Under the pieces are notes generated by a model, which was not told where the DNA came from, did not search any database, and was given only the letters and a program-made list of their open reading frames with translations. Below are positions 1-13,800 of a stretch of DNA of 64,000 nucleotides, in pieces. The position numbers were made by a program, and so were the translations under genes. The stretch comes from Dipteris shenzhenensis (Eukaryota > Polypodiophyta > Polypodiopsida > Gleicheniales): NCBI GenBank assembly GCA_047967505.1, contig CM106538.1. The stretch is one strand, 5' to 3'. The first letter of the stretch is position 1; each line of letters begins with the position of its first letter.

Positions 1-1468
1 GGATCTTGTATGCAAAATCAAGCAAAGTGATCGGCCTCCACTGTCGGATATCTGATCTATCTCCCTCTTTCGGGATCAAACACATCCACTCCCAGCGCAA
101 GGACTGAGGGAGAAGGCCTGTGTCGAAAATCTCTTGGCAAGCTAAACGGAAAGGGGTGGAGATAATCTCCCTGAAGTTCCAGAAGAAGGCCGGAGTCAAG
201 CCATCCTCCCCCGGGCATTTCTGGGTCGGGAGAGCCTTGAGGGCTTCCTAGAGCTCCTCCTCTGTGAAAGGCTCCTCAAGTCTGCTACATAGGTCCCACG
301 AGACTACTGTCAGAACGTGATCCCAAACTAGCTCTCAGGCCACAAGATCGGCTAGGGTTATCCTCTCTGTCTGAAAGAGCTAGCTATAAAAATCGGTGGT
401 CATGTCAAGAATCTCCTTAAAGGATGACCACCGGTTTTTATAGCCATCCTCTCTGTCTAAAAGAGCTGCCTATAAAAACCGGAGGTCATGTCAAGAATCT
501 GTCTGAAAGAGCTCCTGAAGGGTCCTCCTCCGCCTGAGGGCGTGAGCCTACAGCTCCACACTGCTCCTCTGAATCGCATCGACAACCCACGCAGCCCAAC
601 CCTCACTTGATGCCATCTCTGAGTGCTCCCAGATCTCTGACATAACCTGCTGAATCTCCTCGTCTTGCAAGAGATCCTCTGGGATGCGGACCCCCTTTTG
701 GAGAAGACTTCAACGAGGCTGATCCAAGTGAAGTACCACTGGAGAGTGGTCGAACATCATCGTACCTACCAGAATCTCGATAGCGCCACCTCTACGTAAT
801 GCCCAATCTCCAACATAGAAGCGATCCAATCTCTCGAGCAATCCATCGTGTCTCCTCTGTCCCAAGGAGAAGAGAAGGTTGCCAGGAGTCCTGCTGAACT
901 CTGACACTCTCCATGGGTCTCTGCCACTGATCATGAAAATGAACTGCTCCTCGGTACTACGCTCTGCTACTGGTATCTCAGAGAACGAGACGCCGCCTTG
1001 CTTGTCTTCCCCAAACTCCAAGTTTTTGAAGTCCCCTCCAACAATCCAGGAGTCAACATTCGAAAGACACTCTGACAGCCTCCTCCAAAAGACCGGACGA
1101 TGCTGTCTACACAATAGGGCATACACGTTCAAGATTCCAATCTTGGACTCTCCCGTCCGAACTCCCATCCAAACTGCCCGTCTTGGAATGAGCTCGCCCT
1201 GATCGTAGACCTCTGGAGCCAAGGTCTGTGAGATTGAGATGCAAACCCCTCCGCTCCATCCTACTGCGGGAGACCACTCCTCTGAACCTCTCCCTAGAAG
1301 AAGGTGATGGCGTCGTCTGATGTCTGCTGCTGAAAACATGTGCTCCTGAATCATAGGAATGTCCACTGCTCGCCCTACCACTGCCCTCTGCAACTCGTGC
1401 CGGAGCATCAGGTATTGCGGTTGGCCACGAACACGATCGTGGAGCCCATGTATGTTCCAACTCACTAT
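1..1468 (-). pseudogene. LINE ORF2: endonuclease domain and start of reverse transcriptase
   Basis: From about 1468 the frame opens with SWNIHGL, the N-terminal motif of exonuclease/endonuclease/phosphatase domains. It continues with the catalytic QEH, a GGDF-type motif (GGDFK, with K where N is usual), LDRFYVGDW and a C-terminal DHSPV close to the usual SDH. A TGA at 712-710 ends this stretch. Beyond it the reading resumes with GWAAWVVDAIQ and, after a TAG at 250-248, reaches KCPGEDGLTPAFFWNF and WRPITLLDFAYKI, the conserved start of the LINE reverse transcriptase fingers. The YADD catalytic box would lie left of the window. The enzyme would nick target DNA and prime reverse transcription, but this copy cannot be translated whole. 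Confidence 0.85.
384..500. repeat. Inverted plus direct repeat inside the LINE
   Basis: Bases 384-403 and 424-443 are inverted copies of a 20-mer (one mismatch) around a 20-base loop. A third copy of the same arm in direct orientation follows at 470-489, with its flank (gtcaagaatct) repeated too. It looks like a template-switch rearrangement within the LINE coding region. Confidence 0.85.
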
Positions 1469-1499
1469 GGTCTAGCTCATGAGGACGAGGGAGTCGAGA

Positions 1500-2473
1500 A
1501 CAAGACTCCTGTGGGTAAGTGCCTGTCCTAGAAAGATTGACTTGTGTGATTTTGCCGAGGGTTTAAAGGGCGAGTAGTCAGTGTCTGTGCAACGTCGTAC
1601 TAGGGTGGATACCGACTCAATATCGATCTTCCGTGCTCACTTCATCATAAAGGAGACTTCCATCCCGAACAAATCCGCACACGTCTCAAGGACCCAGAAG
1701 TGTGCCTCGTCCACCTTTGCCTCCATCGGCAATTTAATAACTCCCGTCGCTAAACCACACACCAACTCCTCGCGCATGAAGCTCAACTGAAAGTTCACCT
1801 CCGCGCCATGGGCGTACCAAAGATCTAGTCCCTATCGTCCCATCCACTCGTCCATCATGAGCATAAGCTGATTACCCAAAATAGCATCAAACACCTCCGG
1901 GGACCACTTCTCCAACCCTGTGGAGACAAACAGAAATCTCCAAACGGAGTGTGTCTGAGATCCCACTCTGCACTGATCAAACCCCCCTTGAGGGGTTGAA
2001 GGACCATGAGCGTGATCTCCAATGGTAAAGGATATGAGTCCGGAATCTCCAGATAGTTCTAAGATCCTAACCTCCAGAAGTCTCATGGTAAGGGACGCCC
2101 AAGCTGGAGGTTGGGAGCTGTTGGCCGAGAGGACGAGCCTCGTCTCTCAAGATCCCTCTCTAAGCGGACCTGCTGCTGCAATGAGGAGACAAAAGGAGGC
2201 ATCGTCGTTCCCTTGTCTGATGGCAAAGGTGTCAAAGCGGAAGAAGCTGCTACTACCATCGGAGGGGAACTGAGGGGAACTGAGGGGAACTGAGGTGTCG
2301 AAGCGGAAGAAGCTGCTACTACCATCGGAGGGGAACTGAGGGGAAGGGAGGAGGCCCACAATGAGGCCCACAAGCGCCTTGTCCTGGAGAGACTGAACTG
2401 CCTGTTGTACCTGTTTCTTGTCAGCTGGGAAAAGAAGAACCTTGACGGCTATGGGAGTCAAGAGTGCTTCCAT
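1500..2473 (-). pseudogene. LINE ORF1-like protein, degenerate
   Basis: The minus strand from an ATG at 2473 reads MEALLTPIAVKVLLF and then ADKKQVQQAVQSLQDKALVG, like the DUF4283-type N-terminus of plant L1 ORF1 proteins. A second block around 2086-1832 contains WSPEVFDAILGNQL, resembling the same family (a W-SPEVFEAIG pattern). The two blocks are separated by a 66 bp duplicated, low-complexity insert and are not in one frame. The family binds RNA and packages the LINE transcript. Assignment rests on these short matches and on the position directly upstream of ORF2, so the domain name is moderately secure. Confidence 0.55.
2229..2346. repeat. 66 bp tandem duplication with an internal 10 bp microrepeat
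   Basis: The block starting gtgtcaaagcggaagaagct at 2229 is repeated from 2295 with one change. Between the copies the 10-mer ggggaactga is repeated several times (about 2264-2293). It interrupts the LINE ORF1 relic. Confidence 0.9.
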
Positions 2474-2569
2474 AGAGCCCCTCTGACCAGACCAAAGGTC
2501 ACCACCAAGATTTTCTTTCACCGTAACAAACACGAATGCTCCCGCTGCAGTGGGGCAAATGAAAAGGAA

Positions 2570-3060
2570 AAGAAAGAATGACGAGGCGAGGCGAGGCTGA
2601 GGAGAGAGAATGGGAGGACGGCATGGAAAGTAGAGGGGAGGAGAGGAAGGAGGGAGAGGAGGAGGAGGAATGAAGAGGAAGGAGGACGGGAGAGGCAAGA
2701 GAAGAGGAGGAGGAGGGGGGAGGCGGAGCGGCGAGGGGGATGCACTGATGGAAGAAGGGCAGAAGGAAAGGAGGAAGTGCGGGGCGGCAAGGAGGGGGAG
2801 TGGGAGGCAAGGAGGCGAAAGGAGGGGTGGAGCGGCGGAGAAGGCAGGGCGGGGGGCGGAGCAAGGGGCGGTGGCGTAGGGAAGAAGGCAAGGCGGGGGA
2901 GCAACAAGGGAAGGAGGCACGAGGTGGGGGCAAGGGGGGGGCGGAGGTGGAGCAGGGAGGGCAAGGTAGAGCGGAGAGGGAGGAGGGGCGAGGCAGAGCG
3001 AGGGCGAGGGTGAGGGCGAGGCAGGGAGGAGGGGCAACGAAGAGGAGGGGGCAACATGTG
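2570..3060. repeat. Purine-rich (G/A) tract on the plus strand
   Basis: Nearly 500 bases are almost pure purine on the plus strand, with runs of g and agg/gga triplets. Long open frames exist here on both strands, but they translate only to Pro/Ser/Leu or Arg/Gly/Glu repeats and have no protein signature. I treat them as composition artefacts. Confidence 0.85.
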
Positions 3061-3279
3061 GAGCAGACAGGAGCCAAGGGCAGCAGGGGGGAGCTCACCG
3101 AGCAGCTCCTCCATACCCAATCTGCAATACCTCGGGGTCGATCAGGTCATCGGATACAAGCATGTTTACATACAGCTTCCACTAAAAAATTTCACACGAT
3201 TAGTATTTCCAAGCCTGTTAAGAGGTATTTGGCAATCTGCAAGCACAATTGCAATAGGTAATTCGATTGAATATATCAC

Positions 3280-3328
3280 CTGAAAACAAGGCAAATCCTT
3301 TATATCTTCTTCAGTCACATAAAGCCAA
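3280..3328 (-). CDS. E2F: E2F exon 9 (start of marked box)
   Basis: This 49 nt exon encodes [16 protein letters not shown], the highly conserved LFVTEDDIKxLPCFQ of E2Fs, and ends in phase 0 at a GTGATA donor. The next expected block, with a KAPHGT core, is absent between here and base 1, so exon 10 must lie outside the window beyond the LINE. Confidence 0.93.
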
Positions 3329-4762
3329 CTGCAGAGGATTTGATCAAGTCTCAACACCACTCTTATCACAACCCTTGATATGAAAAAGTGATCAACCTTA
3401 CCCCAACCAAGCAACACACCAACAATAGAAACTTAAAGGATACTGCTTATTAATTTCGTCCTCACTTATGATCCTCAATCTTTCCCGTGTTTCCCTGCAT
3501 ACAGATTTAGGCCCTTGTATATGTCACCATAAGAACCATAAGAAATATAAGTGACAATCTTAAAACCCTGATGTGTCAAAATCCCTAGAGGATGATGTGC
3601 AATCCTACGCAAAATTGTTCCTTTTAATATCGAATACATTATAGTTTATGTACAGAAATATCAGACAAGAAAGGACCTGATGCAATTATCTAGCCTCTTC
3701 TCTTCTAAATGTAAGCTTTCCAACTCTGCCTGCAAATGTCGACTCAACATATTAAACAGCACTGATTATCAATAGCAAATCACCACAAAGAATCTTGAAT
3801 GTTTCAAGTCCAATCAGTTAGCCAGTTGAACTACAAACAGAGATTCGTAGAATGACCTTCAAGGAATCAATTTCCTCATTCACTTCACTTGGCCTTGAAA
3901 CACCCAGGCCTCTGTAGCATATTTACACCACCACAATCAGTCACACGTGTATGGCATTGAAAACATGTCAACAAATTGATAAGATTGAAAGCTTAACGAG
4001 GCCTCCACATAGAAGTCAAGCATCAAATCCTTAACTTCAAAAAGCACTTACTTCCAGCGAATTCTGTTCTTCAACTTCTTTTCAATCAGTCCAACACCTT
4101 CAAGCACATTTGTGATATCATAAATTCTGCGCTTTTGAACCTATTTCATGATTTAAGAAGGCAATGGTCACAATGCGAGCATTCATGTAAGCCTTCCCAT
4201 CCACTCATCCCATTTCCACCTTAAATTCAAATGAAGGAAAGAAAGGGGAGACCAAGCTTTGGCAGGATGACAAAAACTGTGGACTCTTGAGATTCAAAAC
4301 TGAGCAGATGATAAGTTATTAAAGGAAAAATTAAATATAGGCAATCCTCTCCTGCAATTATAAAGACACACAGGAAATGATCCCACATGGTGGCAAAGAA
4401 ACTCATCAACCTACTCGCAATATATCAGCAGCTTTATTCAGGTCCAGAACTCCATCGTCTGCTTGCGTTATTAAATTTATAAACTTCTTTGTAAGCAGGC
4501 CTGAGACAAACAAGGAAGTTACAACCAAGTGCACTAATAGTAAAATGATTCAAGTCACGACCAAAGGATCTCTAAAAGATGTGACATTACCAAGAGAGCT
4601 GTCATAGCGGCAGGTGCTCACAGGTGTACGGATGTTACACAGAGGGGAGCCTATAAAATCCAGAAAACACAATCAGCTTCATGAAATCGCTGTGAAATGG
4701 TGCATTTATTGCCATATTTTCCATAGATGAATTGTGGAAGAGTCTTACTCTCACGAGGTCCC

Positions 4763-4809
<47 letters not shown>

Positions 4810-7800
4810 TAGTGGACAATAATACACTTTCTTTCTTTCTTTCTCAATTAAAACAGCAAGTCATCATCGACACCTGAAGATACCTATATTTGACCGCGGT
4901 GTCTGAGGCTCCACTTTGGAATATCTAGCAGGTTTAAGGTGACTGACCCTTCTCCTACCCTGCCCTGAGGATGGAGTCGTGACAGGACTGCCATCTGCCT
5001 CAGCACCACCAGAAACCTGACCAGAAGGCCAGTCATTCGGATCCATACTATAATCTTCATTCATAATTGATATTTCCTTCACCTGTGGATCCCACAACTC
5101 TTTAACCAATAACATCAGAGTAGTTTGATTTACAAGAAAGAGCTTCTCATATGGTAAGGAAAACTGTGCAAGAACTGAGATGTAAGAGCATTCTTTCTTC
5201 TGAGGCCCAGTTGTGTAAATATTCTTTGAAGTATTTTTCAGGAATCCTTTCATAATGTCACTATGTTTTGAACTCTATCCCTCTTATAAATACCATAAAG
5301 ACCCGAAACCTTGGAGAATTTAAAGCAGCCCAAGGCTTTTGAACACAACCCTTCCTTTTACAATATATTCTATGATAACCCCTATGAAAACTTCAAATCT
5401 TAAACACATGTCCTACAACATGTTGACAAATGAAAAGGTAGAAGAAACCAAGGGAACCCCTGAAAAGCTCATGTTTGGTAGCCCTTTTTGACTTCGTCTG
5501 CATTACCATAAATGTTAAGTGCATTAAACACATTTCATGTACAAAAGGATATGATGAAAGGGTATAGTTCAAAAGAATTCCTTATAATATATTCGAGAAA
5601 AATTCGAAACACCAACTGCAAGAACAGAACAGTTTACGAAGGATGTGCATCAGCACATTACCTCTTGCATGATTTGTCAAAAAGCCAAGGATTATTGCAA
5701 CTTTTGCAAGGCCCAAAATTTCCTTGGGAGCATGTAGCCATGGATTTTATTGTGAATTTCCTCAAGCTCATTATCTGATTTCGACAATTATTGATCGATT
5801 CAGCAAACAAGCTCCTCCCATTCCATGGAAAACGAAATTGAAAGCTACAAAAGCGGAATCCCTTTAATATTTGTGCATAGTTGCAGTCACTAGACAGATA
5901 TTTCTTATTTGGATAGTAAGCTCAAGTAGCTTGGAAACAAAGTTGTAGTGTTCTTCACATCCTCAGACCAACGGACGGACAGAGCGAGACAAGGAGATGA
6001 GATCAGCTTTTGGGCCATATTCTTTTTCAAGTGAAAAGCTCCCATCCAATTTCCCACTCTCTGCGTAGCTTGGGAACTAAGTTGGAGTGTTCTTCACATC
6101 CTCAGCCCAACAGATGGACAGAGTAAGACGAGGAGATGAGATCAGCTTTTGGGCCATATTCTTCCTCAAGGCAGGAAACAGGGCTGCCACATGGGCAGCA
6201 CATGGGCTGCTGTAATCAGCCTGTAATCAGCCCCAAAACCTTAGAAAACAGCACCTCTGGTAAAATCACAGCCACAACTCTCAAATGCAATAGGTGAATT
6301 CAAATCACAGCAGTTCGATGCAAATCGCAGTAGATCTAAACAGTTCATTGCAGATTGGCAGCAGAGAAGAATTCGAATTTAAATCCATAAGGAAAATACA
6401 AATCTGATAGCTTCCTCTGATGAGAATTAGCAGTAAATCTCTTCTGGGTATCAAGACGGGGGGGGAGGGAGCAAAGAACACACCCACTGGGGGCCAGAAA
6501 TAAGGGCTGTCCCCCCCCCCGCGGTTTGCATTTCAGAATTCAATATCTATTACAACATTCAGCTCATGCAGAGCTCAGAGAAGGTACTACAGCAAATCGC
6601 AATTACAACAGAGATGAATGAAACTCAAAAATCGCCTCCTGACTAGGCAAAATACAAACTGACTCCTAGCTTTGGCAGATACAGCTAAAAATAGCAACCT
6701 TAGACGTGTGGTCCCTCTAGCACTTTGGACATCCAGTTTGCATGCCTTTCCCCATTAAAATTTGGGAATTTTAACCATCTCTAAGCACCTACCAAAAATT
6801 AAACACCACCAAGCACATTTTCACCCGTTGACAGTTAGCCGATGCAAGCATTCTGATTCTCTAGACTAATCCTAATCCTGTGTGGGCATCCCCACCACAA
6901 ACAATCTCAAAAATATTTTTAAAATGTCTAGTTGACAGAAGTTAACTCACTCTGACCGAAGTCAATTATCATATTTTCTCTTTATTTCTGGGAATAAATA
7001 CTTGGTGCATCCCCTTGGCTTCTATTCAATTATCCCCTATAGAAAGGCTTCTTTATACATCTGCAAGACATGTACATATTTTGAAAAATAATCGTGATCT
7101 ACCTACTTGGCATCAAGTCCCGGATAATTCTTAAACTTAACAAGATACCTGTGAAAAAAATCTACCCCTGGGGCCTCTCTTTTCCATGCAATAGACAATC
7201 TGCTCTAGTTCAAGGATCTCCTCCAACTCATCCACCTCTAGTCATTCTTCACGAATCAGTTCCACTGGCTCAAGCCCTTCCAAAGACTCACATGGAATCC
7301 ATTATAGATCTTTCAATGCTTGGATAAATCCATCTTACGAGCTACTTCATTGATCTCCCATGATCCGAAACGATCCATAATATCCGATGGACTGCTTTGG
7401 ATATGCATATTCCTTACCCTTCATCTTTTGGAGCCAAGGCTTTCCAAACTTTAGGAGCACCTAGTCACCAATCTGAAGATCGAGCTGCCTCCGATGTTTA
7501 TCTGGAACCTGATCTTGCAATCCTGGCTTGTTCAAGGGCTCCTTCCAGATCTCAGACATGTTGATCAACAATAAAAATTTCATCTTGTGTCCGTAAGATA
7601 CATGGTGGAATTGCCTTACCATAGATCCTTGAAAGGTGCTTTTCCCTTACAGTTGTGGAAAGTATTGTAGTATGCAAACTCCACCACTGGAAGATATCTT
7701 TTCCACTCAATCTTCTGGCCAAACACATAACATTTCAGCAAATCCAGAACAGTGAATTGGCTATTTCACTTTGTCCATCAGACTAGGGATGAAACGAAGA

Positions 7801-10800
7801 AGAAAAATCAAGCTTGGTGCCCATATTATCAAATATTCTCTCCAAAAAAGGCTGGTCATTCTAGGATCTTGATCACTGACTATGGACTTAGGCATACCAT
7901 TATGTTTGAAAACATGTGTCGAAAACACTTTAGCCATGGTATTCCATACAAGTATGAGGTGAGCTTGTTTGTAGACTCTGTCAATGACCATCCAAATATC
8001 ATCATTTCCTTGTCTCGACCTTGGCAGATCGAAGATGAAATCCATGGCTATGTTCTCCTTAGGTGCCTGAGGCACTGGAAAAGGCATCAAGAGATCAAGT
8101 ATCTTGCGCCTATCGTATTTCGCTTTTTGACAAGTAAGACATTCATATACAAATCGCTGAATAGCTTTACACATACAGGGCATAAGAATTACCTTTCCAG
8201 GGCCTGTTTAGTGGAAGCAATCCCTCTATGATCTACATAAGGTGGAGCATGACATTCTTCCATAATTTCCGACCTTAGAGTCCTAGTAACACACAAGAAT
8301 CATCTTTCATAAGATATCCATATTTTAAGAAATAATGGCTGGTTGATTCCTCCGCCTGCATTTTTTGTATAATCTTCCCAAAGTCTGGGTCTTTTGCATA
8401 TTGTACTTGCATCTGTTTCTAGTCCTAATGATAAGCAAGTCATTTTATTCACCTGGGACCTCCGAGATAAAGCATCTACCATTATATTCTGCACTCTAGG
8501 TATATGAACAATGTCAAAGTGGAACATGGACAAGAAATTGACCTATCTCATATGCTTTTCAAAAAGCTTGGTCTAAGTCAAGAAATACTTAAGACTTTGA
8601 TAGTCAATCTTGATTGTGAAATTAGCCCCCAAAAGGTAATGTTTCGATATTATCAAAGCATGATACATTACAATCTTCAATAGTATGATCTTCCGATCTT
8701 TCAGAGAGCAAATTACCTAGAAGAGTATCTGAAAGGCAATCTCTTGAAATTTTCAAGAAACTAAAAATTATTTCTATCTGGGAAACTCAATTGAGCATGT
8801 ATATCATTCTCTACTTCTTCAACAAAGACAGTATACGTATAAATTGCAGATTTCATTAGCAAAATGATCAGATACAACAGAAATGGTTTCCTTCCTCTTC
8901 TTTGCGACAATCCAATGCTTCTTTATCGAGGAGGACGGGGAGTTATGACGGTGCGGACCCGTGGAATGAGTGTAAAAATTGGGCTGAAAATGGCAGCATG
9001 GAATTGCAATGGTACCCTTTGGTCCGATCCATGAGGTTCTTGGAGACCTACACAGATAGAGACATTGTCTTTTACACCGAGACACGTGAGAGCCTAGAGA
9101 GAAGCCTGCCCACAATGACGGATACACCTGGGAGTCAGCTCATAGGAGAGAGATGAGGAGAGACAGTGGAATACGAGGCTCTGGAGGTGTAGCTATTCTC
9201 TTTAGATCACAATATTCATAGTATAGAGAGAGGTGCATGCACAACATATGTGGATACGAGTCTAATTACTGGAGGCACGTCTGATCTTCATTGTCGTGTG
9301 CTACTTCCACCAAGATACATCATCCCATGCACATGAGGTCGCCACAGAGAGACACAACCCATCACGGAGTTCTCTAGACAAGGAGATATCCTCCTTCTCG
9401 GTGACTTCATTTGCACGCACAAGAGATAGGCAAGTGGGATTGCTGGATTTGGAGAATGACTCTCTCATAGTACCGGAGCTAGATCCAACACAGCTTGGGA
9501 TAGTGAGGCACTCGGTAGATGCACACATGTGATAGGGTATGGGCATCATCTACTTGAGCTGGGACCTGTCCACGACTTCATTACATATAATGGTCTCCAA
9601 AGACGGTCGTGGCTCACTTGCTTCCCAGATGGTGAAGGGACCAGTACAGCGGACTATCTGATGGGTCCCTTGGCCTTTGTACCACAGATAAATGACTTCA
9701 TTATGCCTTCCCCCTGCTCAAAGCTGAACACTCATACCTAGCTTTAGCATCTCAACTACCATGCCAACCATAGGGAGAGCCCCCTGTTAGAAATCAACCA
9801 ACAGAGGGTATGCACAACGAAAGACTGATAGAATAGCCTAGGAGCTCACATAGTGTGGTGTGGGGTGTGGAATCACAAACTTCTTAAACTTATGTACATA
9901 GCACAGGTGTGCAGACTCTAGACAATGAACCTATCAGATAGAGAGACCACCAAAATAATATATTTTCATCCAAAGCTATAAACACAATACAAATCCAAAA
10001 AAACCGACCAGCAGCATCATTCTGGCCGACCCAAACAGGCCGACCAGTCTGCTGCAAAACCAGCCCTTTAAGGGCTCCAAAACTGGGGCTGACTGCTCCA
10101 TTTCTTCATGCAGGTTCCAGCCTTGGTTTGGCCCTTCAACCAGGCCTGGTTGGCTGGCTGTATCCAGCCCAACCAGCCTGTCTAGTCAGGCCTTCTCCTC
10201 TGCTGTCCACCTGCCATCTCTACTGCGCCACTTGCAAGCTCTGTTGCAGGTCATATACCTGCCCACAAGCAATGCCACATGGCTCGCCTTTCAGTTGCCT
10301 TTCTCCTGGGTATTCTCCGCCATTTGGTGCTGCTCCAAACAAGCCTCTGACAGGCCAGATCCAAGCTAGACCTCCATAGCCAACTTTCCGTCCATCTATT
10401 GCAGCCACCATGGCTCCTCCAGGTTCTTCTTTCTTTCTCTGATCTCTGCCCCCATGGCAGCCATCTTGCTGCCCATGTGGCCATCCCCAGGACCCAAGTT
10501 CACCCCCCCCCCCATGTTCTCTTCATATAGGGGCTTACAGATGGGGAGGTGACCTTTCCAACACGCCCCACCCACACCCACCCATGTCCAGGTCCACTTT
10601 GACCATGCTCTTGATCCAATCTACGTGAGTCATCTAGCGCATGAGCTCCCGAACCTACTTGGAGAAGATGCAAACCTCACCCATTCTTCGGATATCCTTG
10701 TCTCAATGACACAAGATGTTGCGGCTAGATCCTTCTCCACAACCCGATCTGCAACATATGCCCCGATTGGGACGATGCCTCGGAATCCTTGGTATGATGA

Positions 10801-13800
10801 CAAGTGCAGACAAATGAGATCTTACCTTACATGTGAGCAAGCCTTGGGCCATCTTAGGACACATAAGGCGCGGCAAATTGCACGACTGACACGTCGTAAG
10901 AGGCGAGCTTTCCTCACACACAAGATGGAGAAGGTGATCTGATCTTCTCAAGGGGGAGACCTACCATTGGATGGGGGCTCTTGACTGAGAGGAAGCCACC
11001 TATTCCCATCACGGATCCAGGGGTTTGGCACAATTATGCGAGTTCACTCTATGATGTTCCGATGCAAACACCACCTAACATGTTATCCTTGCCCAAGGGC
11101 ACCACATGTCGTTTGTTCACTACACAGAATGTACAGGGCACGCTCTGCCAAAAAGGAAGAGCTCAAGATCATGAGGGCCTACGGATGGAGTATTTTGCAC
11201 ATGGGCAGGAGGAGGTCCTAGCTCCGATTTTAGCGGATATGTTCCACCACACTGTATGCCACGGCTTCCCCTCACAAATTGGAGTACTACCACCATTGTG
11301 CCCATACACAAAGCAGAAGATCCCATGGACAATGGGAATTACTGCACCCTTAAGATTGGCTACACTTTGGCCAAGCTATATGGGTCGGTACTAGAGAGGG
11401 AGATCAACAGTCACAAAGAGACAAATGGGCAACGGGCCTAGGCAAGTTTCCGACGATAGCACTCCACCCTTGACCACATCTTCACTTTGAGGGCCATCAT
11501 AGAGGAGGCGAAATCAAGGTGCCAAAAAGTCTACGCTTGCTTTCTAGACTTCCAAAAGGCCTTTGACACTATCACATGCTCCCGTATGATCAGGAGGCTT
11601 CAAGAGATGCAAATTCTAGAGGTTTTGATTTAGGAAGGAAGTGATGAGTCTATACAAGTCTGTCAAAGGGAGAGTTTGGGCCCCAGGGGGTCTATGAAAC
11701 TAGGTCGACAGCACCATCGGAGTGAAGCAAGGATGTTCTCTTTCACCGACCCTCTTCAGGCTCTATATTGACAAGATCCCATCCTTTATTGACCGCCTAG
11801 GAGGCGAAGGATCACTGTAGGCCGAATTGATAATACAAATATTGCTATATGCAGATGACATAATCCTTGTATCATCTTCAACAGAGGGGCTGCAAAGGCA
11901 TCTAGAGGCACTAGAGGTGTCTCATCATCAATTGCCTTTTTATCCCTTCTTGCAGTATGCATCAAAGGCCTCTGAGGTAAACTCCCCCCTTGGTCGATCT
12001 TAAAAGTCTTCAGCTTCTTATCTGACTCCTTCTCAACCTTGCCCAACTACTTGAACTTTGTGAAAGCTTAAGATTTATTGGCAATGCAATAGATCCAAGT
12101 ATATCTATTGAAATCATCAATAAACGTGAGAGAATACCCGGCTCCAAAGAGGCCTCTTGATGCTACTTGCCCCCCAGCAAGCCTAACAAGCTTCTGATTT
12201 GTCTGTCTTATGTGGAAGTCCATCCACCAATCCAACTTTTTGCATCACACAAGGGAAAAATCCACTCAAAAAGAACAGTAACCACCAACCAAGATGTTGT
12301 ACACAAAAATCGCAATCTAGGAGACTACAAGTACTGAGAGCTTCAGAAGGAAAAAATCTGCCACACTACACAGCTATTTCTTGGACCGGTTGTGCACCTC
12401 CCACGATGTTTCTTTGAGTTAAATCAATGAGTGTTTGTTGTGATCTTGAGGGAGTTTCTTGAGAGATTAGCTGAGAGATCTAAGGTGAGCTAGGGTTTGC
12501 CGTCTAAGCAACTCCACATCCTCATTAGGGGGCTTACAAGTGAGACGATGGACCCTATTTTCCAACAAGCCCACATGACTGCAAGGACTCAAATGAATGT
12601 TTGACAATGCAAGATGGGATTCAAAGACCTAAGATCAGCACGATCATGCCACAATAAGAACACTTCAAGATAGCTTTGACTATTCTTTGATGTGATATGC
12701 TTTATGCAAAGATGTACAAGTTTAAGTTCTTCCAAAAAAAATCATTATACCTTGGCCACATCATCGATGTTGATAGTATTCACCTAGGCCTTGAAAAAGT
12801 TCAGATACCGAATTAATGCCAATATTACATACTATCACAAAATGAGATCCTTTTAGGATTCACTATGGCTCTTAGAATTGAGGTCTATGGCTTTTATAAG
12901 TCAAAAGTCAACTATAGCACACGTCATATCCTCCCATGAGGAAGCTGTACAATGTTGTCTATGCTCTGAAGACATGAAGGCACTATCGTTATCGCTCCAA
13001 AATTTGTGAGAACACTACTATCAATCCTACATTGAAACAATACGACTTCAAGAGAATTCACAAACCGGAAAACACGAAATGCAATATAAAGGTTTTATTA
13101 TCACATGTAACAACACAAAAACTGCTTGCATTAATAAGACAAACTATAGACGATCCTCCTCATCCCTATGGGGCTTGTTGGAGAATCTACAAGCTTACAA
13201 CTTCATACTGGCTGCAACAAGCTATGAAGTATTGAAAGCTACACGCACACAGTGGACCCTTGGCATTGAGCCATTTGTAGATGAAGTCGCTAAAGATTTC
13301 GCTGGGAAGATCCAATCCTTCTGCTACTACACCGAAGAGACTCATGGAGCTGCTGAGCTCAGTGATGAGCTGACATCTGAGAGGTGCAATGTATGTGACT
13401 GTTTGGCGAGATCATGGCTCTGAAAAGGAAGGAGAGATTCACGAGTAGAGGTATAAGTCTTCAACGAGGCTAATATGGTTCTCCATGCACCACGAGACAC
13501 TTGTCATGCGTGCATCCATGTGTAGATTCCTCCACCAACCCCACGTGAAGCTTGCATCTCCAACACCCCCCTCGAGCTGAACAAGGGCAAAGACTTTCAA
13601 CAAACAAAGCCAAGATAAAGGGTCTGCCAAAAGAGATACACAAAACAAAGTGCTCTCTAAAAAAGCCACGAAAATAGATCATATCCTTCCAAAAGAAAGG
13701 AACCATCAAAAATGGCACCATGCCTCACGGTTGATTGCCAAAGATGAAGATTAAAACAAACTATTTGCAGAATGCATAAACACAAAACACACTATCACAA

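Larger units (their letters stand above)
1..2473 (-). mobile_element. L1-type LINE (ORF1 and 5' part of ORF2), cut by window edge
   Basis: The minus strand reads, in order, an ORF1-like nucleic-acid-binding protein (about 2473 to 1500), an apurinic endonuclease domain (1468-710) and the start of a non-LTR reverse transcriptase (below 710), which leaves the window at base 1. This is the layout of plant L1-type LINEs. The copy is dead: stops, frame changes, a tandem duplication in ORF1 and a local rearrangement near 384-500. It sits in intron 9 of the E2F gene and in the same orientation. The upstream limit is unclear because the sequence passes into a purine-rich tract at 2570-3060. Confidence 0.8.

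Noticed and set aside
2147-3261. Long overlapping open frames on both strands in the purine tract
   Set aside because: They code only for Pro/Ser/Leu or Arg/Gly/Glu strings caused by base composition; no domain and no start context.
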